64,000 nt of DNA from Blastopirellula marina (GCF_002967715.1 NZ_PUIA01000074.1:310001-374000); one strand, 5' to 3'. Counted from the stretch's first letter, positions 26,023-37,198 are shown. Notes: a model not told the origin generated them from the letters alone. Program-made: numbers and translations.

Positions 26023-26859
26023 CTAAGCCGCCGCCGATTCAGCCATGGCTTCTTCGGTTGATTTGCTGGACAAACCGAGGCCCAAGACTTCTCGAGCCAG
26101 GTTGGTGTAGTCCTCGGCACCGTTGGAACTGGGGTCATAATCGAAGATTGATTGCCCAAAACTTGGTGCTTCAGCCAAGCGAATATTGCGGCGGATACGT
26201 GTTTGAAAGACTTCCGCACTTGCCCATGTCTTGCCTTCAGACGTTCCCCGGTCGAAGAAATCATGGACATCGCCAGCCACTTCGCCGGCCAGGCGAGTTC
26301 CAGACTCAAACAGGCAAAGCACTACCCCGGTGAGCCTCAATCCCGGATTAATTCGCTTGGAAACGATATCGACGGTACGAAGCAGCTTGCTCAAACCGTG
26401 CAAAGCAAGGAAATGAGGTTGGAGCGGCAAAAAGACTTCGTCAACACATGCCAATGCGTTAAGCGTCAGTACACCCAGGCTCGGCGGGCAGTCGATGATC
26501 AGGTAATCGTATTGCTTGCCGTGGACCTCCATCGCGTCACGAAGAATCATCTCGCGACCGACTTCTCCGGCGAGTTCCATTTCAGCAGCGGCCAAGTCGA
26601 GATGGGCTGGGATGCACCATAGGTTTTCGCCTGCTTCATGACGAACTTCCTCCAAGGAAGCTTCCCCCATTAGTACCTGATAAATTGATTCGGTCCCCGA
26701 AGCGACTCCAATTCCCAAATGAAGTGAGGCGTGTGCCTGGGGATCGAGATCCAAAACACAAACTTTGTGCCCCATACGTGCGATCGCAGAAGCGAGGTTG
26801 ACGGCGGTGGTCGTTTTTCCAACGCCCCCTTTTTGATTCAAAATAGCAATCGACCGCAT
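26023..26859 (-). CDS. ParA/Soj-family ATPase
   Basis: 278 residues. The deviant Walker A KGGVGKTTTAVNL is at about 10-22, the Walker A' region VLDLDPQAHASL at about 35-46 and Walker B LIIDCPPSLGVL at about 119-130. Family members segregate chromosomes or plasmids with ParB, or position large complexes in the cell. No ParB-like gene or parS-like palindrome lies next to it, and the downstream genes are unrelated, so it is an orphan and its cargo cannot be predicted. It is divergent from nagB. Confidence 0.88.
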   Translation of the reverse strand: MRSIAILNQKGGVGKTTTAVNLASAIARMGHKVCVLDLDPQAHASLHLGIGVASGTESIYQVLMGEASLEEVRHEAGENLWCIPAHLDLAAAEMELAGEVGREMILRDAMEVHGKQYDYLIIDCPPSLGVLTLNALACVDEVFLPLQPHFLALHGLSKLLRTVDIVSKRINPGLRLTGVVLCLFESGTRLAGEVAGDVHDFFDRGTSEGKTWASAEVFQTRIRRNIRLAEAPSFGQSIFDYDPSSNGAEDYTNLAREVLGLGLSSKSTEEAMAESAAA

Positions 26860-27094
26860 GACAACCTCCTTGTTGTAAAGCGAAACTATCCGGCAATTCT
26901 GGCGCGTGCAGCGGTGCCAGCATCGTGAAGGATTGTAATCAGGACCGCCAAATGATTTCCAGACCGGTTTTCCCTGAAATCCCGCGCAAGTTTATATGGT
27001 CGTTGCCTTTTCCGTTGCGGGCCGGTGGTCTATGATCGAGAGCTTGATAGCATCCTCCTGCCAAGCCCTTATAAGAAGATAGAGGAAACGCCCC

Positions 27095-27886
27095 GTGCGT
27101 GTCATTATCGAACCTTCGGCCGAACTCGGAAGTCAGCGTGCCGCCGCGATTGTCGCTCAACTTGTTCGCAAGAAACCCCGTGCTATCCTGGGGTTAGCAA
27201 CTGGTGGCACCCCGCTGAAGCTCTATCAAGAGCTGATCCGTATGCACCAAGGCGAAGGGCTCGATTTTTCGCGGGTTACCTCCTTTAACTTGGACGAATA
27301 CGTCGGCCTGCCGCCAACGCATCCGCAAAGTTATCGCCACTTCATGACGGAAAACCTCTTCCGTCATATCAACATCGATATCCGCAACACCCATGTCCCA
27401 GATGGCCGGGCACTCGATTATGAGACCTACGGATCTCAATACGAGGCCATGATCGACGAGGCCGGTGGCATCGACCTGCAGATCCTTGGCATTGGCCGCG
27501 ACGGACATATCGCGTTTAACGAGCCGGGTTCGTCGCTGGGAAGCCGAACCCGCTTGAAGACGCTTGCTCCGGAAACAATTCGTGATAACGCCCGCTTCTT
27601 TGGTACCGAAGAAGACGTTCCTCGCTTGGCCATCACGATGGGAGTGGGTACCATCCTGGAGTCGAAGAAGTGTATACTTCTCGCTTTCGGCAAGGAAAAG
27701 GCCGAAGCGATCGCCGCGACGGTCGAAGGACCAGTTACGGCACAAGTCACCGGAAGCGCATTGCAGTTCCATCGGGATGTGGTCGTGATTCTCGACGAAA
27801 AATCGGCCTCGCAATTGCAGCGGCGTTCCTACTACGATGAAGTAGAGGAGGCGCATCGGCGGCTTCAATCCGGAGAAGTCAAGTAA
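27095..27886 (+). CDS. nagB: Glucosamine-6-phosphate deaminase NagB
   Basis: 263 residues. It converts glucosamine-6-phosphate to fructose-6-phosphate and ammonia, joining amino-sugar recycling to glycolysis. Key segments are LATGGTPLKLYQEL, SFNLDEYVGL (catalytic Asp), GIGRDGHIAFNEPGS (catalytic His) and VPRLAITMGVGTI. The start is GTG at 27095 with AGAGGAAA seven bases upstream. It would take the end product of the MurNAc pathway encoded at 47.7-55 kb once acetyl has been removed. The rhomboid gene follows 12 bases later. Confidence 0.94.
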   Translation: MRVIIEPSAELGSQRAAAIVAQLVRKKPRAILGLATGGTPLKLYQELIRMHQGEGLDFSRVTSFNLDEYVGLPPTHPQSYRHFMTENLFRHINIDIRNTHVPDGRALDYETYGSQYEAMIDEAGGIDLQILGIGRDGHIAFNEPGSSLGSRTRLKTLAPETIRDNARFFGTEEDVPRLAITMGVGTILESKKCILLAFGKEKAEAIAATVEGPVTAQVTGSALQFHRDVVVILDEKSASQLQRRSYYDEVEEAHRRLQSGEVK

Positions 27887-27898
27887 CCACAGAATGTC

Positions 27899-28903
27899 AT
27901 GCGCCAGATCGGTAAGCTCTCTTCCGAAAACCATGCTGCACGTTTCGTCGACTATTTGTTGACGCAAGGCATCCACTCCAAAGCCGACGCAAACTCGCAG
28001 GGGGAGTGGTCTATCTGGATTCACGAAGAAAACCAAGTCGATCAGGCGCGCACGGAACTAGAGGCATTCCGCTCCAATCCCGACGACACTCGCTACCGCT
28101 CTGCCGGCGACGAAGCCGCTGGCATCCGGAAAATGGAGCAGCTTCGGGAAAAAGAGCGGCGCAAGAACATTCGTGAGGTAAAACATCGCTCGGTCGGGAC
28201 AGGTGCAGGACTCTCAGGGGCACCAGTCACCAAAGGCATCATGATCATTTGCATCGGGATTGCTGTGATCGGCATGTTTGCCTCCAATTACTCGATGAAA
28301 GACCCCGGATTGGGTGACCAGCTTTACGGTGCCCTCAGCTTCCTATCCCCTCGTGACTTGCAAGCGTACGAGATTTCGCCGGAACCTAACTCACTTCGTA
28401 CGATCGAACGAGGACAAGTCTGGCGGCTGATTACGCCGGCTTTTCTTCATGCACGCGGCGGAAGCATGGCCATCATGCATGTTGGCTTCAACATGTATAT
28501 GCTTTTCATGCTGGGCCCTATTTTGGAACGCCGTATAGGCAGTTTCCAATTTTTGCTGCTGAACCTCGGATTGGCACTCGCCGGGAATCTGGCCCAAGGG
28601 GTAATACCTATGCTCATCGAGCTTCACGGTGGCAACCTGGTGCAATTCGAGCGATTTTACGGCGGGGTAAACTTCCTGGGCTACTCGGGTGTCGTCTATG
28701 GGTTGTTTGGATACCTGTGGATGCGCTCCAACAACGATCCAACCTTTGGCATCATGATCAACCAGTCGTCGATCATCATACTTATGATCTGGTTTTTCCT
28801 GTGCTGGTTTAATGTGATCGGCAGTGTCGCCAATCTGGCGCATACCGGCGGCTTGGTTGCTGGCATGCTTGTGGGTTACATCCAAGCGATGTCGAGGCGT
28901 TGA
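27899..28903 (+). CDS. Rhomboid-family intramembrane serine protease (GlpG-like)
   Basis: 334 residues. The N-terminal 90 residues are soluble and resemble the GlpG cytoplasmic domain (NHAARFVDYLLTQGI, WSIWIHEENQVDQAR). Six or seven membrane segments follow. The catalytic pair is intact: Ser263 in GYSGVVYG and His315 in NLAHTGGLVAG. The second-helix motif HVGFNMYMLFMLGPILE is also present. Substrates are single-pass membrane proteins, not predictable here. It follows nagB by 12 bases without its own clear ribosome site, so translation may be coupled. Confidence 0.9.
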   Translation: MRQIGKLSSENHAARFVDYLLTQGIHSKADANSQGEWSIWIHEENQVDQARTELEAFRSNPDDTRYRSAGDEAAGIRKMEQLREKERRKNIREVKHRSVGTGAGLSGAPVTKGIMIICIGIAVIGMFASNYSMKDPGLGDQLYGALSFLSPRDLQAYEISPEPNSLRTIERGQVWRLITPAFLHARGGSMAIMHVGFNMYMLFMLGPILERRIGSFQFLLLNLGLALAGNLAQGVIPMLIELHGGNLVQFERFYGGVNFLGYSGVVYGLFGYLWMRSNNDPTFGIMINQSSIIILMIWFFLCWFNVIGSVANLAHTGGLVAGMLVGYIQAMSRR

Positions 28904-28916
28904 ATCGCCGATACCA

Positions 28917-29417
28917 CTATTGAGGTTTCTTCGAGGTCACGTCTGCGAAAAATGCGGCGAGACCGCTACGGGTTGGCTCTGGCTTGGCGACCAGTAGCTT
29001 CGCGTCGTCCGGCAGTGCCAGCAATCCTTTCTCAAGATCGAACCGCACGACCGTCGACTCACTCTTTTCCGGCCAGGAAAAGACGACTTCATGCGTCCAC
29101 TCGGGCTGTGCATCATCTTTGGATATCGTCTGAGTAAAACTAGCGTCCTCGATTAGGGCCTGGCGGAAATGAACTAGCCCACGGGCCTTGGAAATAACGA
29201 AGGTCTCCCCGCCGGTCTTCAGCTGGACAACGGGAGCGTAGCGAATATTCTCACCATTGGCAGCTCCCCAATAGGCAATTGACGCATACCCCTTCGACCA
29301 ATGATGCCAGACCGTAATGGCGGCCAGAGTCGCCGCGATTAGGATCATCGCAGCGACGACCAGCTTGCCGGAGCTAACGCCCGACCGGGAAACCATACTC
29401 ATACGGAAAGATGCCAA
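28917..29417 (-). CDS. Hypothetical single-pass membrane protein
   Basis: 166 residues. The start is TTG at 29417: a clear AGGAG lies six bases before it, whereas the in-frame ATG at 29402 is about 21 bases from that site. One membrane helix at about 19-37 (LVVAAMILIAATLAAITVW) is followed by about 125 soluble residues with no family I recognise (RYAPVVQLKTGGETFVISK, FSWPEKSESTVVRFD). It converges on the rhomboid gene. Confidence 0.55.
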   Translation of the reverse strand: MASFRMSMVSRSGVSSGKLVVAAMILIAATLAAITVWHHWSKGYASIAYWGAANGENIRYAPVVQLKTGGETFVISKARGLVHFRQALIEDASFTQTISKDDAQPEWTHEVVFSWPEKSESTVVRFDLEKGLLALPDDAKLLVAKPEPTRSGLAAFFADVTSKKPQ

Positions 29418-29487
29418 AGAGAGCTCCTATCGGGAATGTTCGTCCAAGCCGACCTGATTTATACTCAATTATCAATCAATCGTCGTG

Positions 29488-29763
29488 ATGGCGAACCTAA
29501 GCAGCGTGCCGAGACTCTCAAAGGATAGTCTGTTGCCGGACAAATTCGACCCCTACCGCGAATCGCTGATTGTCGAGGAGAAGACCATCTGGCCGGAAGC
29601 GTTGAGTGAGGTTCCCCTGGAAAAACGCGGGACGATCGCTAGGCAGCTTCATGCCGATGCCGCGTCGTGTAATCACCTGGAGTACGTTCGCCTGCACACA
29701 GGCTTCTGTCGTCAAATTACCGTAACGCAGCAAGACGTGACTCGACTGGAAGCGAAAACCTAA
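29488..29763 (+). CDS. Small hypothetical protein upstream of aroB
   Basis: 91 residues from the ATG at 29488 (a GTG directly before it, at 29485, is also in frame). It is soluble and mildly acidic; PYRESLIVEEKTIWPEAL and HLEYVRLHTGFCRQITV are the most structured-looking parts. No family is recognised and no close ribosome site is seen. It lies 29 bases before aroB on the same strand, which argues for co-transcription. Confidence 0.45.
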   Translation: MANLSSVPRLSKDSLLPDKFDPYRESLIVEEKTIWPEALSEVPLEKRGTIARQLHADAASCNHLEYVRLHTGFCRQITVTQQDVTRLEAKT

Positions 29764-29792
29764 TCAAGGCCAGGAAATTCCCGAAGATTCCC

Positions 29793-30914
29793 ATGACCCC
29801 GACAAACCCCACCGCATTCGCCTCGCAGACTGTTCACGTCCCTCTGTCCGAACGCTCGTACGACATTTCCATCGGCACTGGTAACCTGGCAGAGGTTGGT
29901 CGCTGGATCACATCCCTACGTAGTGTCACGCACGCTGTCTTGATCAGTGATGCCAATGTCGCTCAGCACTATCTCAATCCCGTTAGTGAAAGCCTGGAAG
30001 CAGAAGGGATTCGCGTCACCACGCTGGTCGTCCCAGCCGGAGAACCCAGCAAGTCGGTGGGAACTTCCCAGGAACTTTGGGAAAAGGCCCTTGCCGATCG
30101 CGTTGATCGTAAATCGATTGTGGTGGCCTTGGGGGGCGGCGTCATCGGCGACCTCGCCGGATTCATTGCCGCCACCATGACGCGGGGACTCGATTTCTTT
30201 CAGATACCAACCACGCTTCTTGCCCAGGTCGACAGTAGCGTCGGCGGCAAAGTTGGTATTAACTTGCCGGCGGCGAAGAATATCGTGGGATGCTTCTGGC
30301 AACCGAAGGGCGTGCTGATCGACACGGCAGTTTTGGAAACGCTGCCGCGAAGAGAGTATCTATCCGGCCTGGCTGAAGTCGTGAAGTACGGTGTGATTCT
30401 CGATCCCGAATTCTTTGAATACCTGGAAGCCAACGTTCAACCGATGCTCGATCGCGATGCGGTCGTATTGCAAAAGATTGTCGCGAGAAGCTGTGAATTG
30501 AAGGCCCAAGTCGTCGCAGAGGACGAACGCGAGACAACCGGCCTGCGTGCGATCCTCAACTACGGTCATACCTACTGCCATGCCCTGGAAACGGTATCAG
30601 GCTATGGCCAGTACCTGCACGGCGAGGCGGTTTCCGTCGGGATGCTTTGTGCTTCTCGCCTGGGAGAAAAACTGGGCGTGTTTGATCAGGAAGCGACCAA
30701 GCGGCAGTACAAATTGCTAACCGCTCTCGGCTTACCAGTCGATGTTCCGAAACTGGATAAAGAGGCCATTCTGTCCGCCATGCAGCGGGATAAGAAAGTC
30801 GAGCACGGCAAGCTGCGATTCATCGTCCCGCACAGCATTGGCAAAGTCGTGCTCACGTCCGATATACCCGCAGGCGTGGCCATGGAAGCCTGGACCGACG
30901 GGTACGTGAGCTAG
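29793..30914 (+). CDS. aroB: 3-dehydroquinate synthase AroB
   Basis: 373 residues. NAD- and metal-dependent conversion of DAHP to 3-dehydroquinate, second step of the shikimate pathway. Motifs are GGGVIGDLAGFIAATMTRG (NAD-binding), PTTLLAQVDSSVGGKVGIN, KNIVGCFWQPK, LAEVVKYG (metal ligand Glu), NYGHTYCHALE and HGEAVSVGM (metal-binding His). Complete and of normal length. It is separated from dprA by 80 bases. Confidence 0.96.
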   Translation: MTPTNPTAFASQTVHVPLSERSYDISIGTGNLAEVGRWITSLRSVTHAVLISDANVAQHYLNPVSESLEAEGIRVTTLVVPAGEPSKSVGTSQELWEKALADRVDRKSIVVALGGGVIGDLAGFIAATMTRGLDFFQIPTTLLAQVDSSVGGKVGINLPAAKNIVGCFWQPKGVLIDTAVLETLPRREYLSGLAEVVKYGVILDPEFFEYLEANVQPMLDRDAVVLQKIVARSCELKAQVVAEDERETTGLRAILNYGHTYCHALETVSGYGQYLHGEAVSVGMLCASRLGEKLGVFDQEATKRQYKLLTALGLPVDVPKLDKEAILSAMQRDKKVEHGKLRFIVPHSIGKVVLTSDIPAGVAMEAWTDGYVS

Positions 30915-30994
30915 TTGGCCGATAATTTCCTCGACACTTTGGCAGCACCCCCTATAATGGCGGACTCGCGTTCCATCCTCCAGGTGCTATTCGC

Positions 30995-32125
30995 ATGAGT
31001 TTTGTCGACGACCAAACACTACAAGATCCTGAGTTTATCGCCGCGCTGCGTCTGGCATTGAGTTCGGGCATCGGCCCTGCAAAAGTTCAAGCTCTTCAAG
31101 CCTGTTTTGGATCGCTCTCAGCAGCCCTCTCGGCAACGTCAGGCCAACTCCAGGCAGTGCAGGGCATTGGTCCTAAGGTAGCCAAGACGATTGTCGCGGC
31201 CAGTCAGCTTGATGTTCAGCGTGAGCTGGATCATTGTCGCGATTTCGGTATTCAGATTCTGACACGCTCCTGCGATGGGTTTCCGGAACTCCTGAGAGAG
31301 ATCGCTGATCCGCCAACATTGCTGTTTGTCAAAGGTGAGATTCTTCCGTGTGACGAACTGGCTGTAGCGATCGTGGGAACCCGGCACGCCACGCATTACG
31401 GTAAGAAGCAGGCCGAGCGTTTCGGATATGAACTGGCCAAGGCCGGATTCACCATCGCCAGCGGCCTGGCCCGTGGGATCGATGCGGCGGCACATCGCGG
31501 TGCGCTTAAAGCCAAAGGACGAACGATTGCTTTTCTAGGTGGTGGTGTCTCGAAGATCTACCCTCCAGAGCATGAAGACTTGGCCGCGGAGGTCACCGAA
31601 AGCGGGGCGATCGTCAGCGAATCGGCCCCCTTGGTCAGTCCAATTGCCGGCGCGTTTCCCCAACGAAATCGCTTGATCACGGGAATGAGCCTCGGTGTGG
31701 TCATTGTCGAAGCCGCAGCACGCAGTGGAGCTTTGATTTCCGCTCGCATGGCGATGGAGCAAAATCGTGAAGTTTTTGCCCTGCCAGGTCAAATTGATAA
31801 CCCTGTCGCCCGTGGAGTGAATAGCCTGATCCGCGATGGTGCCACGTTGGTTCAGTCGGTCGACGACGTGATCGAACAGTTGGGGCCGCTCCGCAAGCCG
31901 CTACAAGTCTCGGAAGAGAAAACCGTTCTGCAACCGGCAGAGTTAAAGCTAAACGATCAAGAACAACAGGTTCTCCAGCACATCGATCTGGCCCCAATGT
32001 CGTTGGATGCCTTGGTGGCGAGGTCGAAGCTGCCCGTACATCGGATATTGTCAACGCTCAGCATTTTAGAGATGAAGCGGTTGATCGTGCGAACCAACGG
32101 AACCACCGTACAGCGTACCGCTTAA
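30995..32125 (+). CDS. dprA: DNA-processing protein DprA
   Basis: 376 residues. It loads RecA onto incoming single-stranded DNA during natural transformation. An N-terminal helix-hairpin-helix-like region (about 10-70, QAVQGIGPKVAKTIV) precedes the extended Rossmann fold with AIVGTRHATHYGKKQAE, IASGLARGIDAAAHRGAL, GGGVSKIYPPEHEDLA, FPQRNRLITGMS and ARSGALISARMAMEQNREVFALPG. A winged-helix domain ends the protein (about 310-370). Complete. AGGTG upstream of the ATG serves as ribosome site. It converges on the DUF1501 gene. Confidence 0.95.
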   Translation: MSFVDDQTLQDPEFIAALRLALSSGIGPAKVQALQACFGSLSAALSATSGQLQAVQGIGPKVAKTIVAASQLDVQRELDHCRDFGIQILTRSCDGFPELLREIADPPTLLFVKGEILPCDELAVAIVGTRHATHYGKKQAERFGYELAKAGFTIASGLARGIDAAAHRGALKAKGRTIAFLGGGVSKIYPPEHEDLAAEVTESGAIVSESAPLVSPIAGAFPQRNRLITGMSLGVVIVEAAARSGALISARMAMEQNREVFALPGQIDNPVARGVNSLIRDGATLVQSVDDVIEQLGPLRKPLQVSEEKTVLQPAELKLNDQEQQVLQHIDLAPMSLDALVARSKLPVHRILSTLSILEMKRLIVRTNGTTVQRTA

Positions 32126-32135
32126 GCTTATCCCG

Positions 32136-33431
32136 TTAGGTGAATAAGGCTTTGATGGGCTGACCACCGTCGGTAATGGGAACAGGGCGGTCGCCATCGT
32201 AAAGCGATTTCGCGTAGTCGATACCCATGGCGGCGTGAATGGTCGCAAAGAAGTCGGGAACGGAAACCGGATTGCTGACAATCTTCTTTCCGAGTTCGTC
32301 CGTCTGACCGTAAGCACCAGAGTGCTTCAGACCGCCACCAGCAAGTACGCATGTGAACGCCGACCCTTGGTGTCCACGCCCGCCACCACTGTCAAACTCT
32401 GGCGGACGGCCAAATTCGGTGGTGACCACGATCAGCGTCTTGTCGAGCATCTTTCGCTGCTCAAGATCGAGAATTAGTGCTGCCATCGCCGTATCGAGTT
32501 CCTGAATCAGCTTATGCTGTTCCAGAATGCCTCCGTTGTGCACGTCCCAACCGGCACCGTTTAGGAAGTTGAGGTTGTGCGAGACTTCGATGAAGCGTAC
32601 CCCTCGTTCCACCAGCCGGCGGGCCAACAAGCACCGCTGTCCGAACTCGCCACCGTAACCCTCGCGCAGGTCAGCCGATTCTCGGTCGAGATCGAAGCTG
32701 CTCATGAACTCGGGACCACTCAGCTTAAGACTCAGATCGATCGTCGCGTCATAGTCCTTTAGCGCAGCTTCTCTCGTCTCTGGCTGTAGGCTACGTAACT
32801 TCGTCAGAAAGCTTTCCCGGCGATGTTGACGTTCGCGATCTACACCTAGTGGGGGCGATAGGCCTGCGGGGCCACGCCCCGTTTCAGTCAGATAGAGATA
32901 GCTATGCTGAGCCCCGAGGAAACCTGGCCCACGGGTCGCGTTGGGATAGCCAATCAGGACGTAGGCTGGCACTTCATCTGAGGCCGCCCCACGCTCGTGG
33001 GCGACAATCGAGCCTAGCGAGGGATACACCACCGTACCACTGACCGGGCGGCCCACGTGCATCCAATTCGTCGCTGCGGCATGCTCATCGATCACGGCAT
33101 GGTTCACCGTCCGCACGGCGGTGACACGGTCCATGATCGGAGCCAGCTTGGCAAGATGTTCGCATACCTGAACGTCGTTGACACACGTTGGGATGGACTC
33201 GTAGTACGAACCCGGCTTCTTTGCCTGAGGATCTCCCTTGGCCTTCGGATCGAACGTATCGACCTGCCCCATGCCGCCGCCTAGCCATATCGAAATGACA
33301 TGTTCCGCCTGGCCGCTGATTCGGCTTCCCATGGGCATGGCCCCGGCAACCGACGTCGCCATGGCCGTCGCAGCGGATGCAGCGAGAAACTGTCGCCGAT
33401 TGACACCAGACTTTGAAGAAGAATTGTTCAT
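32136..33431 (-). CDS. DUF1501 family protein (Tat-exported, sulfatase-fold)
   Basis: 431 residues from the ATG at 33431, where a Tat signal begins ([23 protein letters not shown]); the frame reaches 33554 but would overlap the PSD1 gene. The DUF1501 body has [20 protein letters not shown] near residue 40 and [14 protein letters not shown], ending [16 protein letters not shown]. In planctomycetes DUF1501 genes nearly always stand beside PSCyt/PSD1 genes, as here (53-base gap, same strand), so the pair probably acts as one exported complex. The biochemical role of the pair is not established. Confidence 0.88.
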   Translation of the reverse strand: MNNSSSKSGVNRRQFLAASAATAMATSVAGAMPMGSRISGQAEHVISIWLGGGMGQVDTFDPKAKGDPQAKKPGSYYESIPTCVNDVQVCEHLAKLAPIMDRVTAVRTVNHAVIDEHAAATNWMHVGRPVSGTVVYPSLGSIVAHERGAASDEVPAYVLIGYPNATRGPGFLGAQHSYLYLTETGRGPAGLSPPLGVDRERQHRRESFLTKLRSLQPETREAALKDYDATIDLSLKLSGPEFMSSFDLDRESADLREGYGGEFGQRCLLARRLVERGVRFIEVSHNLNFLNGAGWDVHNGGILEQHKLIQELDTAMAALILDLEQRKMLDKTLIVVTTEFGRPPEFDSGGGRGHQGSAFTCVLAGGGLKHSGAYGQTDELGKKIVSNPVSVPDFFATIHAAMGIDYAKSLYDGDRPVPITDGGQPIKALFT

Positions 33432-33484
33432 ATTAAATCGCTTCTTATCAGTAGCTATGACTTGTTCGCTCACGAATCCGGCAA

Positions 33485-36400
33485 CTACGGCATCCAGACA
33501 AATTCTCGCAGGTTCACCACACTCCACACCATATCTTCGTAAACTTCGCGCCACTCAGGCTGTAGCCGAGGATCAGCCGGTGGGCCGACTCTTGCTCGGT
33601 GAGCGTGCTCTTGCTGGATTGTATTCGCTTCCGAACGCAAGTGGTTTGACCAGGTTACTTGAGGAAGTCGTTCAAGTCGCCCTGGTTCCTTAACCTGATC
33701 TTTGGGAACGAGTCGCTGCTCGAACCCCTTGCGCAGGACATTTGCAAACAGTACTCGCTCCTGATCACTAGGCATTCGACTCAAAAACCGCAGGAACACA
33801 GAGTCGACCAATTGTTCAGGAGATTTCGCTTCGACCGCCAAATCGGCCAGGGGGCTTTCGTGGGATGCCCTGGTAAGCCACACAGTCATGGTTCCGTTGG
33901 CGATCACGGCCGGCTGCAGCACGTTCGGCTCGGTTTCGCGATCGGTTCGCGGGATCTGCCGTTCAGCCGACCACCCGAATGCGACCATCACGTCATCAAT
34001 CACCGATACACGCGGGAGCGTCAAACTTGGCCGGTCGCGCTCGTTGGAAATGCTCGCCAGCATCCAGGCACGCTCGACGCGTCCCAGGTTGTTACGATTG
34101 CTGGCTGGGCGTCGACCGTCAGGGTCAAGCGTCAGAGTCTCAACCTCGATCTCTTTTCCAGCCGCCCCATAGAACGAGTCGACGATCTGCTCGGCAGTCA
34201 TCCGGCGACGTTGCGGAGCATTGAACAAACGTCGTGTAGGATCGATATCTTGTTGATCTCCGATCGCTTCGCGTTGATAGAGATCTGAGTTCATAATTAG
34301 CCGCATGGTGTGTTTGACGCTGTACCCATTGACGACAAAGTCACGTGCCAGCCACTTCAAAAGTTCCGGATGACTGGGCTTGTTGCCTTCCCAGTCGTGC
34401 GGCGGCTCGACAATTCCTGCGCCAACCAACCGTCGCCAAATGCGGTTCACAGTGACTTCTGCAAAACGTTCGTTTTCAGGAGCAGTGACCAGCGCCGTTA
34501 GCCGTTCGCGGCTGTCCTTTTTGTCTTCGAGATAGGGCCCCAAGGCTTCGTTATCTTGAATGCCTGTCACATCCGAGAACGGCCATTGAGGTTGGACTGC
34601 TGCGCCAGGCTTGAGTGTCACTTCGATCAGCGGTTCACGTTCCTGGCTTTCAAAGAAGGCGACCGGGACCGAACTGGATTTCGGAACTGAGAGAGGCTTC
34701 CTGGCGAACATAGCCGCGAGCGAATAGAGGTCTTCTTGAGTGGTGCTGTGGTAAGGGGAGTCGTGACATCGAGCACACTGAAGTTCAATTCCGAGGAATG
34801 CATTGGCGACCACATGCCCCTTCGCAGCAAAGGGAGAGTCATTCTGAGCCGCCTTGGCAAAACCGGCACTGCCACCGTCGTCAGCGCCCCCTCGCATCAT
34901 CATCAATTCGGTGACCATTTGGTCCAGTGATTTGTCATCACGTAGCGAGTCGTGCAGGAACCAGCGGAATGGGCCACTCGCGTTGAGCGTTGCATTGATC
35001 AGGGTAGGATTCTCAGCTAAGACATCTTGCCAATAACTCACCCAATGATCGGCCCAGCGTGGGTCAGCCAGCAGTTGATCGATTAACTTGGCTCGCTTGT
35101 CAGCAGAATCATCATTAAGAAAAACACGAACCTCTTCCTCCGTCGGAATGACACCAACCGTATCGAGATAGGCCCGGCGAATAAACTTGGCATCGCCCAC
35201 AATGGGTGCCAGTTCTGACTCTTCAACTGATAACGGCAATTCAGGCCATTTGGCACCATCATTGATCCACGTTTCCAGCGTCTTGATTTGCTGGAAGGAA
35301 AGAGGCTTGCCGGTCGGTGGCATTCGCATGTCGGCATCTTCATGTCGGATGCGAGTCATCAACTCGCTGGCAGAGGCATGCCCTGGTTCAATCGCTGGAC
35401 CGGAATAGCCACCGGCGATGGCCATATCTCGCGAATTCAGTTGAAGACCACCAGAGTCCTTTTCGCTATGACAACGAAAGCATTCACTTCGCAGGATCGG
35501 CAGAACTTCTGAATGAAACTTCTTTGCTTCATCTGGTGATGTTCCTTGGACGGCTGCTTTCGCTTCTTGAATCCGACGAATGATGAAGGCATCGATCGGA
35601 TTAGCAGCGGTGTTACTTTTTGGAATCGAGGGCCCCGGATTTTCTTCGGCCCACTCTTGAGCCAACCGATGTCGCTTTTCCCAGAACGGTTGACGTGACT
35701 TAGCCGCGTCAAGGCGATTCTCGTCGTCAAGCGATGCAAGTGAGCTTTCGATACGCACCAGCGCATTATTGAAAGCTTCGTCCGTCAAAGGAAGTGGAGC
35801 GTCTGGACTGCCGACAGGGCCAAGCACGTGGTACTGCATTCCGTCTGGTGAAAGCAGCGCCACGGTGAATTCGCCGGGCTCGGCTCGGAACTTTTTGCCA
35901 CCAGCCATCGTTTCGACAACCACGCGGTACGTCCCATTCTTGGGAACTTGAAAAGTACCGGTCTCTTCGTGAAGACGATGCTGTTTGATGCGATGACCTG
36001 GCAGCGGAGGTTCGGCCACCGGCGTGATCGGTTCTTCGCCGCTGGGTGATCCTTGCAGGGCACCTGTCTTGGCGACAAGCTTGCCATCTACCCACATACG
36101 GCTGAGACCACGTGCCCGCAAAAGAAAGGTTTGCTTTCCTTCTGGAAGAGATACATCGGCGGCCATTCTCACCAGTACCGGTGCATTCCAACTATCACGA
36201 ATTCCCCAGCTGTCATAACGCAGAGGTAACCGTGGGGTAAGAAACTCGGATGTTTCCCAACGGATGATTTCTGCCGGATAATCCTCATCGAAATCGAGCC
36301 ATTGGGTGTGAGATGGCATGCCTTCGTGGAAAGTAACCGTAACACGATCTGCGGGAAGTTCGCCTAGCTTTGGCATCGATTCGGGTGCGGCTTCAGGCTT

Positions 36401-37198
36401 TGGGGCTTCGCCAACCCGATGAAATCGCTTCTTGAGCGTCTCCGCATCAAGCGCCACGCGGTGGAGTGCCACGGCGTCTAGGTAGCCGCGGAACGAATTC
36501 GAAGCACTTCCTCCCAGAGAAGACCCGATCCAAACGCTGTCGTCGTCAACTACAGGCGCGAGCGTCGTTGGACCACCCATATCCCAATTCCCAGGCAGTT
36601 GTTTCCCGTCGATCCAACCTTGCACACTTTCAGGTTTGCCGAACTCGTAAGTAACAGCAACGTGATGCCAGCCTGTTCTCGGTATGAAGCCGTCAGCGGT
36701 TGTCCAACGGTGCCAGTGCGACTTCGATCCTTTACTTGGGGTCGCAAACAGGAAGCTGGCACACGCCTTCCCTTTGACACCTCGTAGCCTCAGAGCCCAG
36801 TTCTGGTTGTCAGGTGCGAACTCAGGATTGCCAGTTCGACCTTTCCCCATGATGTAGAGATTCTCGCCATCTTTCAGATCGCGAGCATTCACCCAAGCTT
36901 CGATAGTAATGGAATCGCCGTTAGTGAAGTCAAACGGACTGAGATGGCCTGGGTCGTCGTACGAGTAGTAAGCGCCTTGACCATCAAATTTGACCGCCGT
37001 ATTGGCGGTATCAAAATCGGGGTACGAAGGAGGACGCGGCCCTGGAACATCGCGGTGGACTCCACCATGCGCGATAAGCGGAGTTTCCTCTTCCGCGCCA
37101 AAGTCCCAGTTCACAACGGGCTCAGATGCCATGATCGCTGCGCAAGTGCACACCAACACGAAGGTTAAGGAAAGTAAATGGCAACGAAGCAATCTCAT
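33485..37198 (-). CDS. PSD1 and planctomycete-cytochrome-C domain protein with N-terminal LamG-like domain
   Basis: 1237 residues. The order is a signal peptide (1-24), a LamG/concanavalin-like domain at about 30-250 ([34 protein letters not shown]) and a beta-sandwich region. PSCyt1 follows, with the haem motif CFRCHS near residue 570 ([20 protein letters not shown]). PSCyt2 starts near 660 ([35 protein letters not shown]) and PSD1 near 890 ([37 protein letters not shown]). A further CARCHD lies near 800. It is upstream of the DUF1501 partner. Such proteins are exported, probably haem-bearing, and suspected in polysaccharide use. Confidence 0.9.
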   Translation of the reverse strand: MRLLRCHLLSLTFVLVCTCAAIMASEPVVNWDFGAEEETPLIAHGGVHRDVPGPRPPSYPDFDTANTAVKFDGQGAYYSYDDPGHLSPFDFTNGDSITIEAWVNARDLKDGENLYIMGKGRTGNPEFAPDNQNWALRLRGVKGKACASFLFATPSKGSKSHWHRWTTADGFIPRTGWHHVAVTYEFGKPESVQGWIDGKQLPGNWDMGGPTTLAPVVDDDSVWIGSSLGGSASNSFRGYLDAVALHRVALDAETLKKRFHRVGEAPKPEAAPESMPKLGELPADRVTVTFHEGMPSHTQWLDFDEDYPAEIIRWETSEFLTPRLPLRYDSWGIRDSWNAPVLVRMAADVSLPEGKQTFLLRARGLSRMWVDGKLVAKTGALQGSPSGEEPITPVAEPPLPGHRIKQHRLHEETGTFQVPKNGTYRVVVETMAGGKKFRAEPGEFTVALLSPDGMQYHVLGPVGSPDAPLPLTDEAFNNALVRIESSLASLDDENRLDAAKSRQPFWEKRHRLAQEWAEENPGPSIPKSNTAANPIDAFIIRRIQEAKAAVQGTSPDEAKKFHSEVLPILRSECFRCHSEKDSGGLQLNSRDMAIAGGYSGPAIEPGHASASELMTRIRHEDADMRMPPTGKPLSFQQIKTLETWINDGAKWPELPLSVEESELAPIVGDAKFIRRAYLDTVGVIPTEEEVRVFLNDDSADKRAKLIDQLLADPRWADHWVSYWQDVLAENPTLINATLNASGPFRWFLHDSLRDDKSLDQMVTELMMMRGGADDGGSAGFAKAAQNDSPFAAKGHVVANAFLGIELQCARCHDSPYHSTTQEDLYSLAAMFARKPLSVPKSSSVPVAFFESQEREPLIEVTLKPGAAVQPQWPFSDVTGIQDNEALGPYLEDKKDSRERLTALVTAPENERFAEVTVNRIWRRLVGAGIVEPPHDWEGNKPSHPELLKWLARDFVVNGYSVKHTMRLIMNSDLYQREAIGDQQDIDPTRRLFNAPQRRRMTAEQIVDSFYGAAGKEIEVETLTLDPDGRRPASNRNNLGRVERAWMLASISNERDRPSLTLPRVSVIDDVMVAFGWSAERQIPRTDRETEPNVLQPAVIANGTMTVWLTRASHESPLADLAVEAKSPEQLVDSVFLRFLSRMPSDQERVLFANVLRKGFEQRLVPKDQVKEPGRLERLPQVTWSNHLRSEANTIQQEHAHRARVGPPADPRLQPEWREVYEDMVWSVVNLREFVWMP

